Shown here: one piece after another, positions 13,201 to 25,671 of the stretch
Layout of the letters: the number at the start of each line of letters is the position of its first letter
How positions within the stretch are numbered: position 1 is the first letter of the stretch
Source: Craterostigma plantagineum
Taxonomy: Eukaryota > Streptophyta > Magnoliopsida > Lamiales > Linderniaceae
Direction of reading: 5' to 3'
Assembly (NCBI GenBank): GCA_027422505.1
Contig: JAPQWV010000126.1
Location: 682,001-746,000 of the forward strand
Length of the DNA: 64,000 nt
Notes under the pieces: generated by a model
Told to the model about the DNA's origin: nothing
Seen by the model: only the letters and a program-made list of their open reading frames with translations
Database searches by the model: none
Translations under genes and position numbers: made by a program

Positions 13201-15459
13201 AGTCAGATATTTGTTGGTCTATATAAATACTACAATTGTTGGTGTCTGACGTTCCGCTCGATACATATGTAATTTAGCTGTGCAAAAAAACGATCAAATT
13301 GAGCTATGCGTAATGGTTGCATAACGGTAAATGATAATCATGTAGTTACCTTGTTTCAATTAGATAATTGATTTTTTTTCCATGACGTGTAAGTAACGTT
13401 TCTTGTTAATTCAGCCATGAACTAGGAAGAAGAACAACACTAGAGCAGTCAATTACATGTTAAGAATTAAGATTCGCTAGAAAATCAGTGTTGGATTTGA
13501 AAGTAAACCTTCCATATTGTTTCGAATGTTCGAAGCTAATCGCAGTGATGACATCCATCCTTTGTCATTTGTTGAGTTTTTTTGTCTACTTACATTGAAA
13601 AACGAGTTGTTCGCGCTTACGAAACAAATGCTTGTCGTTCGATGTTAATATGCTTACGTTGGTAAGAAGGAAAGTCATAACGTTACTTGCTTACATGGAT
13701 TATGTGCATTAATGAGGTTTGCACACTAGAGTTAAATGCATATACCATACTCAGTCTTGTTTCCATCGTTTACTAGTTATTCGACCATGAAACCCAGTCT
13801 TAGGATACGACCTTTTCGTTTTTCATTTGCCTTTGATCTAATCAAACTTTTGATTCTCATTTTATATCGTTTAGGTTGCTTGGAATTCAGAAGCGAGCAT
13901 TACACTTACACCTTTGGAGAGCGAAGCAGCAATGGACAATAGAAACATTTCAAATATTGTGGAGAGCACAGCTGAGAATGTTGGTTTCCAACCAGTCAGC
14001 AGAGATGGCAATGATCAATCTGTTGAAAAGGGTAGCAGATTTGGGGCGATAGAACGGGACAAGTCCATAAATGTAAGAGAAGCGGAGAAAGATTCGCGGG
14101 CGGTAGAAACTAGTGGGTCGGATTCCAGTCCCATAGGCAGAAAAAGTTCCATTGATCGTACAGATGATCACGTTCAAGGCAGTGGCAATGACGAGCCCAT
14201 TGGTGATGAAAAGGTCGATGCTGGACATTCAGACGATAGGCAGCAAAGGAAACGCAAGCGAACTGTGATGAACGATAAACAGATTGCTCTTATTGAATCT
14301 GCAATCATTGATGAACCTGACATGCACCGCAATGCTGCCTCATTGCGGACATGGGCTGAAAAATTAAGCCTTTACGTGAGTAGGAAAATATCGTTCGCTG
14401 TTTTGCATTCGTTTATTTCTGGCAGGAATGACGAAAGCAGTATGTCGTAACTTTTTGTCTTGCTCAAAAGGTATCCTTATTTAACTTTTGTTAAATTGTA
14501 GGGTGCTGAGGTTACAACGTCCAGATTAAAGAATTGGTAAGCACTCCTGTTTCTCCCTTTCTACAACTCCTCGAATTTTATTGTATCTTCTTATTGTAGC
14601 TTGGGAACTCTTTACGAAAGATAAAGGGATTTTATCGGTACCCATATTCTTATATCTTAATGTCATCCACTGAGATGCGCATCTTGAGTTACTGAACATC
14701 AATAAGCTATTAAAATTAAAACATTCAAGAATATGGGATGTTTAGTCCCCATTTTGGTTGAGCATTCTGTTCATCTGTCTATTCTCATTCATACACTGAT
14801 GTTCAGATCAATATACTAAAGATCTCAGATCTGGTGATTCCTAATCATCTCATCCTCATTTCTTGGGTGTATGTGGGTGTTATCTAGTTTTTGATTCTTT
14901 ATCCCTTTGCTTGGACAGGCTTAATAATCGAAAGGCAAAGCTCGCCCGTGCAGCCAAGGATGCTCGCGCATCGCACGAAGGTAGCAATCCCGAAAGACAA
15001 GGCGCTTCTGGTCATTTAGATTCCCCTCAAAGCCCTATGGACAATCCCCACACTTCGTCGAAAGGAAGTTCCAAGAATGAACTTTCAGACGCTCCATTTA
15101 CATCCATGACAAGCGAAGATGTAGGATCTTCACTTAACGCTATTACACAAGATAGCATCCAAAGACCCGCCACGTACTTGGAACCTGGGCAACACGTAGC
15201 GCTCGTAGGCGAAAAATCTGACAAGATTGGGAAAGGTAAGGTTTTTCAGTCCCGCGGGAAATGGTTCGAAGAAAACTTGGACGAATCTAACATGTGCGTC
15301 GTGGACATCACCGAACTATCTGTTGATATACATTCGAAGCTTCCTTATCCTATCGAAGCAACTGGCAATTCGTTCTACCAGGCCGAGAAGAAATTTGGCC
15401 TTGTTCGAGTTTTGTGGGACGTGAATAAAATCGTGCAGTTGCCTTCTGCTCAACGTTGA
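8832..15459 (+). CDS. Nodulin-homeobox protein NDX, copy 2 (open)
   Basis: Plant NDX is a nuclear homeobox protein; from the literature, Arabidopsis NDX binds single-stranded DNA in the R-loop at the FLC locus and represses antisense COOLAIR transcription. I traced 17 exons whose phases all agree: 8832-8906, 9172-9297, 9381-9539, 9696-9779, 9852-9983, 10456-10662, 10925-11041, 11170-11265, 11762-11923, 12122-12252, 12318-12406, 12493-12615, 12684-12753, 12937-12994, 13875-14375, 14502-14536, 14919-15459. They sum to 2706 bases, 901 codons plus stop. The long N-terminal part is helical and family-specific. An atypical homeodomain lies at about residues 668-733 (starts RKRKRTVMNDKQ, recognition helix SRLKNWLNNRKAK) and is split by two introns. 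A conserved C-terminal domain follows (from about HVALVGEKSDK). The ATG start depends on a GGG run at 8863-8865. Confidence 0.93.
10212..10282. repeat. (CT)n-(AT)n microsatellite in NDX intron, copy 2
   Basis: Inverted counterpart of 6352-6417 inside the intron following NDX exon 5. A compound dinucleotide tract of this kind mutates fast, so length differences between copies say little about their age. Confidence 0.95.
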
Positions 15460-17758
15460 GAGGTAATTTTCGGCTCTAAATCTACTGATTTTTTTTTTTT
15501 TTTTTTTACGTTTTTGTCTGTAGTTGTTCGGTTAATGCGTAGCCCTAACTCGTTCTCGTCGTCGTCTTCGAGCGGAACTTTGATGCTTGACGACTGTAAA
15601 ACTCTGTTTTGTTGGTTGGTCTGTAATTGTACTTCCATGGTGTTTGCAGAGCGTTATATCGGAAGTCTAATTATTTGAAATAGGACAGTTGTGGGCTAAT
15701 TGAGAATAAGTACAAAGAGAACGTAGATTTATAATTTTAGTTTCGAGTTAAAAGGAGTTGATAGTACGGAACCATCGAATAAAAAGTAGTAATTTGAGCA
15801 ACATATAAGCTAGCAAAAATTAAAAATAATTTTAGTAGGAAGTGTACGTTCTTCCTACGAAGCTCGTTTTGGCTGCTGCAAAGACAAAGACATTCATTTC
15901 TTTAGCGTATATTGAAGATTAGTAATATTATTTTTAATTGTGAGTCGAAGGAAAGTAAAATATGAAAGACATCCCATCCCAGTTGAGAATATTAAGATTT
16001 CAGTTATAACTGTACTATTAGTTTCGTTGGTCCACCGAGAGTAAATAAAAAAGATTCACATCGTTTCCATGACTAAAAGTTTTAAAATGTGTATTTGAAT
16101 TTCAAGAACTGATGCTATTAAATTCGTAGCAATGACTTTGACCGCTTAATAGTAGATTTAAATTTGCAATATATATTTATTTTACAACAACACAAGGACG
16201 TATAATTGATCATTATAATATTCGCATTGCGTGTGTAACTCTCATGTCATGTGGCAGAAAGAACTATTGTTCCGAGTTTTATTACTAGGAGCAATTTTAA
16301 TTCAGGCCCTGTCAGGGCCTGAATTTAGAATTTAAGCTATGTAATGCAGAATAATGAAGTGGTACTGCATAACTCGGTTCCTTAAAACTAAATTTATACT
16401 GACATGATCTGTATCCGATTTACAAACCTAAACGGGGCCTAAACGTAATATATCCTTACTACTAATCTTGGATTTTTACAGCTTACTGTTATTATTTTAT
16501 ATCTCGTTCATTACCTCGACACCACATCTACCAGTTGGTAATGATTCTAATGAATGGTATTCTCTTATACGCATCCGCAAAGCTATTGATTTGATGTGAA
16601 TTTTATTAATTTCATCATTTCTATTAAAGATTTAGGGTGCATGGGTTTTAGTTATATAACTTTTGTCTCCCAACCGACCAATTGTTCCTTAAAAGCTGTA
16701 ATCATGTGCCTAATCTTTACAATATTGTGGACTTACAATAAAGTGTACTAAATCAAAATTCCATCTTTATTTCAAATAAATTGTAACATTGCATATTGAG
16801 AATGCCGATCTAAAATCACATTCAACACAACAAAACAAAAAACAGTAGTTTCATCATTTGAGAACTAATTATTTACGGAAACAACATCTATCTAAGTTGA
16901 ATAACATAGAATAGTTTTTACAATTGAGTTGCATGTCGTTATTCTCTACTGAAAAAACGGCTTTGTTTGTTCAATTCCATTGAGTTGAGACAAGGTCCGA
17001 GATTTTGTTCCATTGGAGAGAGAAGAAATATTGACTGACAAATGCTTTCGTAATTAAAAGACAAAAAAGTGGATAATTATCATTATTTTACTTAGTTTAA
17101 ATAAAGATAAGGAAAACATATTTCTTCCTTAATAAAGCCCCTCAAAACAAAAGCACGGGGAGGGATTATGCAGCTAAATCCCATGTTTATTTGTGAAAGA
17201 CAAAAAGCTCCACAAATTCTGACAGAGAAAAATAAACTAGTACAATTTAATTAATCAAATCATTTTTACAAGCATAGGATAGAAATGAATAATATAGTCT
17301 GCATTTTCGTCGTATTGGGAAGCATTTTCAGACAACTCTCAACGGCTTCTGAAAATGTACTGTATCCTTTCCCATGATAAAGCAAAAGGCAAGAAAAAGC
17401 CAATTATTTCATGGAAGGAGAAAAACATACAACATATGAACTATCGTACAAAATAGGTAGGTAAAAAACGGGCAGATTGACTATAATCGTACGGAAAAAT
17501 GAAATCAATCCGTATCAGCCAATGAGATTAAAAACATTAAAATCATAATTAATCAAATATTAAAATACGTCAAGTGTGTTGTAATTACAGAAAGAAAAAG
17601 ATTACCAAAGGCCATAATCATCATCAATTTATCGACAGGTTTGAGAGCTACCGACCAAATTAAAATCAAAAGATGTTTTAAGTAACGAATTTAATCTTAA
17701 TTACGAAAAAACCCAAAATTACCCTCGCAAGGTTGAGAATTCCCAATCCGCCGCCGCC
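15460..17758. other. Intergenic region between convergent NDX and LRR genes
   Basis: No gene seen. It is AT-rich with a T run at 15489-15506 just after the NDX stop codon. A short perfect inverted repeat, caggccctgtcagggcctg, lies at about 16303-16321 and is present in all three copies of this region (near 320, here, and near 62232). The two flanking genes end toward each other. Confidence 0.7.
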
Positions 17759-18952
17759 CTACCCTTTCCACGCAATACACTGCTCCGTCGGCCTCGTCTT
17801 CTGCTTGCCGGACTTCATCGGACACGGCGTCTCCACCGGCAAAACCATACAGTTGTACTGTAGACAAAGCGAGCTCGTCAGCGGAATCTCCACCGTGGGA
17901 TTCATCTCTATCCCCGTCAGGTAATTGTGCTGAAGGTACAAAACCTGAATCGCATTGGCCAACAAACGGTCGACGAAGCTGCTCGGAACCTCGCCGGTGA
18001 ACCTATTGTTGTTCAGGTACAGATTCTCCACCGTCGACAGCAGAGGCGAGATCTCGCCGGAGAAACGGTTGAAGCTGAGGTCCACCGTGGGAATGGTGAC
18101 CTGACCGGCGGGCTGAATCGGTCCGTACAGCTCGTTCCTCTGCAGCTGAAGGTTCGTGATCGGAAAGGTGAAGATCGCCGCCGGCACACACCCGGCGAAC
18201 TGATTCATGCTAAGGTCGAGGTAGTTCAGCTGGGAAAGGCCGGACAAGGCGCCGTCGATGGGGCCGGACATTTTGTTCCACGACAAGGAGAGGTACTGCA
18301 GTGATCCGGGAAGTCCACGTGGCGGTATTTGACCCGTTAGCTGGTTGTGCTTGAGGTCCAAGCGTGTCAGGCTCTCGGCGGCGCCGAACGCCGGGATTTG
18401 ACCGGTCAGCTTGTTGTGGCAAATGATGAGGTTGGTCAGCGCCGCGAGGCCCGATAGCGACGGCGGAATCTGACCCGTCAACTGATTGAAGCTGAGATCG
18501 AGTGTTTGCAGCGACTTCAACTGCCCCAGCGTCGCCGGAATCTGACCGGAGATAAAGTTCCGGCTGATGGCGAGGAAGCGCAGGGATTTAATCTGTGAGA
18601 TGGTGCCGGGCAATGCTCCATAGACCCGACCCGGGACGACGGTGAGCTCGTAGAGCGACGTGAGTTTGCCGATCTCAGGCGAAAGCCGGCCGGTTAAACC
18701 GGGGGAACCGGCTCGTGGGTCGCCGAGGTTCAAGGCGACGACTCGATCGGCGTCGCAGAAAACACCGGCGAAGTTGCAAGGGTCCGACGTGAAGTCCCAT
18801 GAGGCGAAGTAGTTAGAGCCAGGTAAGTCGTTTAAGCTCTTGCGTATGGATTGTAAGGCTAAGAAGTCTCTTGGGTTTAAAACTGCGTGTAAGAGTACGA
18901 AGTTTGCGCTGGTAAGAAGAAACAGTAGCAGAAGGAAAAATCGATCTTTCAT
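17759..18952 (-). CDS. Secreted leucine-rich-repeat protein, copy 1
   Basis: Single-exon gene of 397 codons. Residues 1-22 form a signal peptide (KDRFFLLLLFLLTSANFVLL). An N-terminal LRR cap follows (FLALQSIRKSLNDLPG, then paired cysteines in SDPCNFAGVFCD). About ten LRRs of the LxxLxLxxNxLTGxIP type run to about residue 345, and a cysteine-bearing C-terminal cap ends the protein. There is no transmembrane segment or kinase, so it should be an apoplastic or wall-associated LRR-only protein. It closely resembles Arabidopsis At1g03440 and At4g03010 from memory; their function is not known to me. A TATA element and CT-rich leader sit upstream. The stop is TAG after AWKG. Confidence 0.95.
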   Translation of the reverse strand: MKDRFFLLLLFLLTSANFVLLHAVLNPRDFLALQSIRKSLNDLPGSNYFASWDFTSDPCNFAGVFCDADRVVALNLGDPRAGSPGLTGRLSPEIGKLTSLYELTVVPGRVYGALPGTISQIKSLRFLAISRNFISGQIPATLGQLKSLQTLDLSFNQLTGQIPPSLSGLAALTNLIICHNKLTGQIPAFGAAESLTRLDLKHNQLTGQIPPRGLPGSLQYLSLSWNKMSGPIDGALSGLSQLNYLDLSMNQFAGCVPAAIFTFPITNLQLQRNELYGPIQPAGQVTIPTVDLSFNRFSGEISPLLSTVENLYLNNNRFTGEVPSSFVDRLLANAIQVLYLQHNYLTGIEMNPTVEIPLTSSLCLQYNCMVLPVETPCPMKSGKQKTRPTEQCIAWKG

Positions 18953-18957
18953 GGTGT

Positions 18958-18990
18958 TCTTTCTCTCTCTCTCTCTCTGTCTCTCTTTTT
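18958..18990 (-). promoter_or_regulatory. CT/GA-rich 5' leader of the LRR gene
   Basis: Immediately upstream of the LRR start codon the minus strand is a GA repeat (plus strand tctctctctc). It lies between the TATA element and the start codon, so it is probably 5' untranslated leader. The partner copy has the same tract at 59571-59594. Confidence 0.55.
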
Positions 18991-19029
18991 CTGAGTTCAG
19001 TGTGCGTAGTTTAATGGGTGAAGGAAGAG

Positions 19030-19049
19030 TATATATATATATATATAAA
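19030..19049 (-). promoter_or_regulatory. TATA element of the LRR gene
   Basis: On the minus strand ctttatatatatat lies about 80 bases upstream of the start codon, ahead of a GA-rich leader. Position and composition fit a TATA box. It is duplicated at 59511-59530. Confidence 0.55.
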
Positions 19050-21283
19050 GGGATGGCTGAAGTTCTACTTCTAATGGAGTTGTCAGCATCAATGAGTTGG
19101 TGGCTTCACAAGAAAGACAGCATCGTACATTTTGGTGGCTTGTTGAAGAAGAGAGGAGAAGTGTGTGTGTGTGTGTGTTTTGAGTGTGAAGGGGTGACGG
19201 CGAGCGAGAGAGTTGTGTTGTGAGAAAGAAGTGGTTTATTAACGTTGTTTAGAGATTTGGATCTTTTCTTTTTCTTTAATTTGTTTATTACGAGGAGGTT
19301 TGGGTGGTCAAACGGTTGTCCGTGCCTACGTGGAGTGTAGACCGAGGCTTAGGCTCGGAGTGACACGTCGTCAAATTAGCGGTTCCACGTGACGGTTTGC
19401 CTTCTTTCCCTATCTTTTTTATGTTTTTTAAATGTCAAAGGCTTTTTCTTTACTTCTTGACTCGAATTTGGAGGATGGAGGAGATCGTGACTAAGACTTG
19501 TCTTGGGACAAATGGGCCCACAGATGCCACGTGGAAGTAGGCTAGGGTTTTGCGTTTTATAAGTCATTAATTATTAAAAGTGTCTCAATTTTATGATCAT
19601 ATTTAAGTACTAACTCGAACCCTATTGTATTAATGCTTTTATTGGCTTTGCATTTTCTTACTACTACGGTTGTTCGAATCTTGAATTGAAAGACAATTTA
19701 CAATTTTGGGTCACTTCATGAATACACAACCAAGAAGCAATAATACCTCGATGTACTTGTTCAATATTAATTTCTAACGATATCCCCAGCCAAAATAATA
19801 AAATTAAATAAATAAAAATTGGGCACCATCACTATTGTATAATTTCGTAGGCTATAGGCTTTGTGCAGTACATTATGAACATTTAATAAATAATATGCAG
19901 AAAGAGGGAGCTTCTATGAATATGAATTCCAGAAATAATCGAGCAATTAATGAAATATATTCAATTCTTTTGATCACGCTCGGCTAGATCGATACATGCA
20001 TTATATATATATATATATATATATATATCATTGTTCTCAAATGTAGTGTAGCTATCAATGAATAATTGCACTGGTAAATGTGTTTCATTGCACCAACCCA
20101 TACAACCAACCACTTGCAACCCAACTTCCCATATCCATAATTACATGCCAAAGGCTTAGTTTTTCCATCTTAGTTCACATGTAATAGTAAAAGCAATTAT
20201 GTTGAAAAAAAAAAAGAGATATCGTACATGCATGAGGCCTCAAAAAAATAAGGAAAATAGCTTAAAAAGCATAGTATGTCATGATATCTCTACCTAAAGG
20301 TGATAAGTTCAATTCACTTGAATTGATTGGCATTCGTCGTATATATCGACTTAAATTGCTACATATTGACGGATCGTTCTTAATCGTAGTTGAGATTAAC
20401 AATTTGGGATATCTATTTGACAGCCAAAAAAAAAATAAGGTGGTGCTTTAAATGTTGAGCACAAGCCTCACTAAAAGCATTATATATGTGTGTATAATTT
20501 ATTTTATAGTAGAGGAATGTTAATGTTTGCATGCTCATTCAAATGAATTTGGTGTATGTCTCTATCATACAGCTCTAAATCATAACGTGGCCCCTATCTA
20601 TATATCTATCTATCTATGTTTTAGCTTCTCAAAATTTCAATAGGGACAAATGTGAGATACATAGAGAAACATACATTGCTTGCACACAAAATGGCAACCT
20701 CGCATTTCTCATTTATGATTTAACCTACCTTTCTTTTTCTTCTCCACAAGAGACCCGAGTAAAGGGAATATAAAAAAGATATGTTATGGCAACAAATAAT
20801 AAATAAAAAGAAAAAACACTGCTCCAAAAATGTATGTATTATAAAGTAAAGAATGAATCATGTGTATAGCTGTAAAAGGTCGATTGAGTGGCACTCTTCT
20901 TCACCTTCACGCAGTGCACGCTAAGGCCAAAAAGAGAAGTGTTTGCTCACAGTAAAGACACATTACTGAGAATCTTTATTTCCATGGAAGACAAAACTAT
21001 TAATACAAGAATATATACGTTTATTTTGGTCACAAACTATGTTGGATCACAGGTTAGAAGCTGTTACACAGATTTAAACACAAGGCAAACTGTACATCGT
21101 TAATTACATCAAGCTTTTTCCCAGACACAGATGCTTTACATATTCACAAAAAAAAAAAAAAAAAAAGAATGGTTCGAATTTCATATGCACAGTGTAATAA
21201 AACCAAGCAAAGAAACGAAAGCACATTAAGCTCACATCCTTTGAAACCAAATAAATCATATCTATTATCATCCCATCAAGCTA
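19050..21283. other. Intergenic region between LRR and ATG18 (left arm)
   Basis: No gene seen. It holds the LRR upstream region, including a GT tract near 19162-19178 and possible G-box-like cores (ccacgtgac at 19385, gccacgtgg at 19527), and an AT tract at 20001-20028. The 3' region of ATG18 follows, with a poly-A tract at 21149-21166. All of it is mirrored at 57313-59510. Confidence 0.6.
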
Positions 21284-24200
21284 TTAACCTGCAAGGGCAG
21301 ATAAAGGTTGGATTTTGAGCTAACTCAAGCATAAAATGCTTTAGAAACTTGACTCAAACTTAGGGGTGCTTACCTTCTTCTAAATCAAACATCCCACCAA
21401 TCCATCCTTCTTCTTCTTCTTCAGGTTTCTCATCGTCATGGTTACTACAGTTGGTATCTGTGTCAACATCGTTGGCAGTTTCGTTAGGACTGAGATTGAG
21501 CTCTGCATTATTACAGTAACCTTCCTCGAACAACTGGGGAAAATCCACGGGATTATCAGCTCCATGATCAGTGGCTGAGCCAATAGTGGTATTCTCATCA
21601 TTCATGGGCTGAATCACGTCGGCAGATGAGCATGACCTACTCATATTAGCGTTACTATTAACGATAAAATTGTTTTCGTTGTTTGTACAAGGGGCCGTTT
21701 TCTTGATATTCACGTGATCGATATCAAGCAGATTCTCCATTCGTCCAGACAATCCTGAAAAAATTACAAAATAATTTGAGTTTTGTTCAAGAAGAGGAAT
21801 CAAAGAAACGGAAGATCAACATCTACTGCGGTTCTTGATTTATACGATAGTAAAGTCTAGCAATAGGGTGGAAAGATTTACCTCCTTCAGAACTTTCTGT
21901 AGAGCTGAACGATGGTGGATTGGAATGAAAGATGAAACTTGCTTCGCTGGTCTTTTCTCTAGCTTGAAAACCATTAGTGGAAGCAGCTGAATATCTTACC
22001 TCGTTACGAACAGATCTGGCGCTGGGAAATTGGTCGAAAATAGGCAATAAATCTTTGTGTTTAATTTCTATTTCACGCGAGGAAGCTGCCTCGATTTCAA
22101 GCTCCCCTCCTAAGAGATGTTTCGCAGTTGGAGATTCCATAACATGGAAGCATACCTAAGATTAAATTACACGTTATAGCTACACTTGCATTTCCACAAT
22201 ACATAGAAAGGGACAGAGAAAGAAGGCATACGTTTGATTTTTTCCATAAGGGAAATCTGCATGAGTTTACTTGCACTTCAGCATTGGACAGATACAAGTG
22301 CGTTCTGTCCTGAGACTTCATCGAATCATTATTATTGTGTTTCTTCCCTCGAGAACTTGCATTCTCCTGTAAGAAAACTGACTTAGAATCTTCATCGGCC
22401 TCAATGTTCTTGATGCTACCGAAAATAGACTCCTCCCTCTCAACGTTATCCAATCTTCTGCACACATCCCACCACTGCAAAGGATTAACTTTCACTTTCA
22501 ACTCCTCGTTTTGTCGGGTCGACAAAGACTGGGCTTCGTTCTCCTTGGTTTCAAGCCCAGTTGGTAATAGAATCTCGTGCTGAACAACAAAGCCCGAGGG
22601 CGTGTAAACCAATATATGCTCAATCGCATTGCCACGCAAACTTCCATCGCGCGTATTCAAAGTGCTAGAATTGTGAAAAACTGCAGCTATAGCCCCCGAT
22701 GGGACCCACAATTTACCCGCCATTGAAGCAGCAGCGTTGCTCACCGAATTAATCAGTCCCGAGTCGTTGGCTCTTATCCTTGCAACTGCGGTGAGCGTGC
22801 AAGGAATTGGAGGCAAAGAATGTCGCGAAGTAGGCCACCAGGGAAGATTTGCAAGATTTAAGTTTTGATAGCTATTGTCTCCCTCAAGTGTGAAAAGATG
22901 GCAAGTTCCTTTAGAGGATACAATCGCAATCCATTGAAAGTAATGACTAAAACAGATATCTTGGATGACCTGACGAACAAATGAAGACAAGGCTTCAGAA
23001 AATATAATCCAACTACTAAGAGTAAAGAAAATAGTCCCTTACAGCGTTGGTAATTCCACGGTGTAGCTTGTAGAGATGAGCATAAGTATTACTCCAGTCA
23101 GTAAAATTACTCGATCCTCTATTACACGAATGACAAGGCATGATGTGGAATATATTTATGTTATTTCCATGAACAGAGGCAGTGACCAAAAGGGTCCCAG
23201 ATGGATCAAAACACAACGCAGAAATTGGACTTGTATGAGCTCTGAACTGTGCAATAACCTCCGAGCAAACAATATCCTTAACTGCAACCTGCCATAGGAT
23301 AGTTAACACAGTAACCTAAAACTAGAGTTTCAACTAAAACATTTTTCGTGATAAAAAAGTGGTAAAGCAGTGGGCAGTTTTCACTTACCACTCCAGCATT
23401 TTCGGGGTCAGACAAAGCTTTCTTCACAGAATCCCACCCCGGCGATGTGGGACTTTCGGCGAGAAAGTCGTAGTGCTTGTGTAATTTCTTGTATCCCATT
23501 TCACCCAACGTGAGAAAACCTGCAGCTAACTGTTTGCTCGATTCCATGGCATAACGAGCCATCGTCGAGCTGCCGCTGGGAGATGAAGAGGGACTAAAGC
23601 TAGAGGCAAGGCTCATCGAACTTACCCTATTTGTGTTCACCATTAATGGTCGATTAGGAGAGTAAGCCAACCACCTCGGGCCCACACCCATAGGACCGTA
23701 GCCCGTATTAATTTCAAGTGAGCCCTGCTCTCCTACTCGAGGGACGGGATATGTGACGACTACGAATTTCTTCTCAATACTCAGCGTGTCAAAGCAGTAT
23801 ATCTGTAAAGAAACAAACCATTGATTTTAGCTTTCTTTTTCTGTAGCATAAACGAATGAACCGAACGATTTGACCACTCACTTGTTCTTCGAGTCCAACT
23901 GCAACGATTCTTGGGCTGCACCTAACCATTAGAACAGCAGACTTGAATTCGATGACCTTTACATACTCATTCGACTTCATCGAGTAAAATCTAACAGAGG
24001 TTGGAGGACTGAAGATGCTCGATTCTGTAGAACCATGTTTGCTAGGCCTAGTTCCAGCACAATGGAAGGAGGGTATCCTTTCATCTTCAGTCCCGCCGAC
24101 AACTACCATTAGAGGCTGTGCTGATTGGAACTTTCCAGCCTCCGAAGAGTTTGCCGGCGATGGAAGCATCTGTAGGAAAGTAACTGGTCCATCGCTCTTG

Positions 24201-25029
24201 GAGACAAGCTCGCTTAATCCATTAGCATCTTCAACGTCAAATACTTGAAACCCCTTCGAATAGCCGAGTAATAGGACACGTCTAAAGGAAGTTGAATTGA
24301 TCTCTAATTTGTCGAATCCAGCCCACAAAACCTGATCGGAGAAAAAAAGCGTTTTATGTATGATGACGAAAGTGACGTACTAAAACAGAGTACTATTCTA
24401 CAACACGTTTTGAATGAAGAAAGCCCAGTGGTGCATTTTCGAGTAACCAATGGCAGCAAATCACAAAGACTTTAACTACCATATCTTTACAAGACTCCAA
24501 CCTAGAAATATACCAAATATAGAGAGAAGATTCAAAGCGCTTAGCTTTCAATAATAGTATAATCACACAGGAAAGTAATGCATAACTTGGACATTTAACT
24601 ACTATTCAATCACGAAAGGGAAGTCCAGCTAGCTCGACAGATCTTAATATTATTCAGTTCTCAACTAAGAAATCTCAGCCAAATTCAACCTTCGCCAACC
24701 AAAAACGACAGTTTCAATAACTATGAGCTCACAATAATTCAATCCATTTCCACTGCAACAGAATCAAATCAGGCAACAATAGACAAAACCCAGCACCAAA
24801 AACTAAGCTACCCTCTAAAGGAAACAAGCTCCAAGAAAAAAAAAAGCTAAATATTCACAACACCAACCTGCTCCTTCCGATCGTCCCCGGCGGAGATCGA
24901 CGCCGCGACCGACGCACCAGCGGAGCGAACGGCGTTGGTGGCATTCGTCGACGCCGATTTGATGCAAGACGAGATAATCCGTAGCGAGTTAGGCAACAAC
25001 TTGCTGTTTCTAACCTTGCTTTTCCTCAT
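21284..25029 (-). CDS. Autophagy protein ATG18 (g/h type, WD40 + BCAS3 domain), copy 1
   Basis: Eight exons on the minus strand: 24868-25029, 23882-24331, 23389-23802, 23043-23288, 22232-22969, 21882-22155, 21374-21754 and 21284-21288. They total 2670 bases, 889 codons plus stop, with all phases consistent. ATG18/PROPPIN proteins form a seven-bladed beta-propeller that binds PI3P on autophagic membranes. Propeller repeats include VLWAGFDKLE, FDPSGTLLVTASVHGN and FSHYFQWIAIVSSKG. At the position of the PI3P-binding FRRG motif this protein has LHRG (about residues 417-420), as expected of the divergent plant f/g/h group. A BCAS3-type region follows (NPLQWWDVCRRLD) and the end is acidic (EEEEEGWIGGMFDLEEG). 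The last intron splits the final glycine codon, leaving a 5-base terminal exon. Arabidopsis ATG18g/h are the nearest relatives I recall. Confidence 0.93.
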
Positions 25030-25671
25030 CGTTATCCGATAAGCTTAACTTCAATAAATAAATCAATTTTCTTCCTTTTTTTTGTTCCCTATCTTCTTCG
25101 ATGTCTTCTCCTTCGCTCAACGGCAACTTGGGATTCTACTCCCTTGTGCTGAGAAGCAACTTCCGACATGTTGGGCTCTCACCTCTCCCCTCGATCATAC
25201 AACAAACGGTTGCGAATCGCTCGCATGATTAGTTCCGAATTTGTGCCTTGTTACTTATTTTTTGGAAAGTTTGACTTGGGAAACGAAAAATTTCTTGCGC
25301 TTTTTTCTTTTACCTTTTTCTTTTACGTTTCTTTTCCGTTCTACTTGTGGACTCAGAATGACACGGCTTATACTACACATATATACATATATACTCTACA
25401 GTATATTACACGCGACTCTAGATTTTAATGGTGATGTGTCTGATTAAAATTCTTGTCATTCTTGATTAGCAAGTTAATCATATAAAGCAAGTCATCTTGG
25501 CAATTGAGGTACCATGTCGAGGGTCAAATGGCCCGAGGCCCGAAGTCCGGCCCGCCCAGAGTGGTATTGTTAATACATGGTACTATTAAATATACTACAT
25601 GCCTATTAATAATGTCACTGTAATATCCTTCCGAAAAAAAAAGGCACTGTAATAATTATACATGCCTGACT
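25030..25671. other. Upstream region of ATG18 copy 1
   Basis: Holds the 5' leader and presumed promoter of ATG18 on the minus strand. No other gene seen. It ends at the insertion site of the hAT-type element. Confidence 0.5.

Larger units (their letters stand above)
8325..16639. repeat. Right arm of the 8.3 kb palindrome
   Basis: This is the inverted partner of 1-8298. It holds the intact-looking NDX copy and 1.2 kb downstream of it. From 14538 onward it also forms the start of the second, larger inverted repeat, so 14538-16639 is present three times in the window (1-2100, here, and 61911-64000). Confidence 0.97.

Noticed and set aside
17733..18422. Open frames antisense to and out of frame with the LRR gene (also at 60133-60821)
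   Set aside because: They are GC-rich shadows of the LRR coding sequence with repetitive RR/AGG-type composition and no independent start context or domain.
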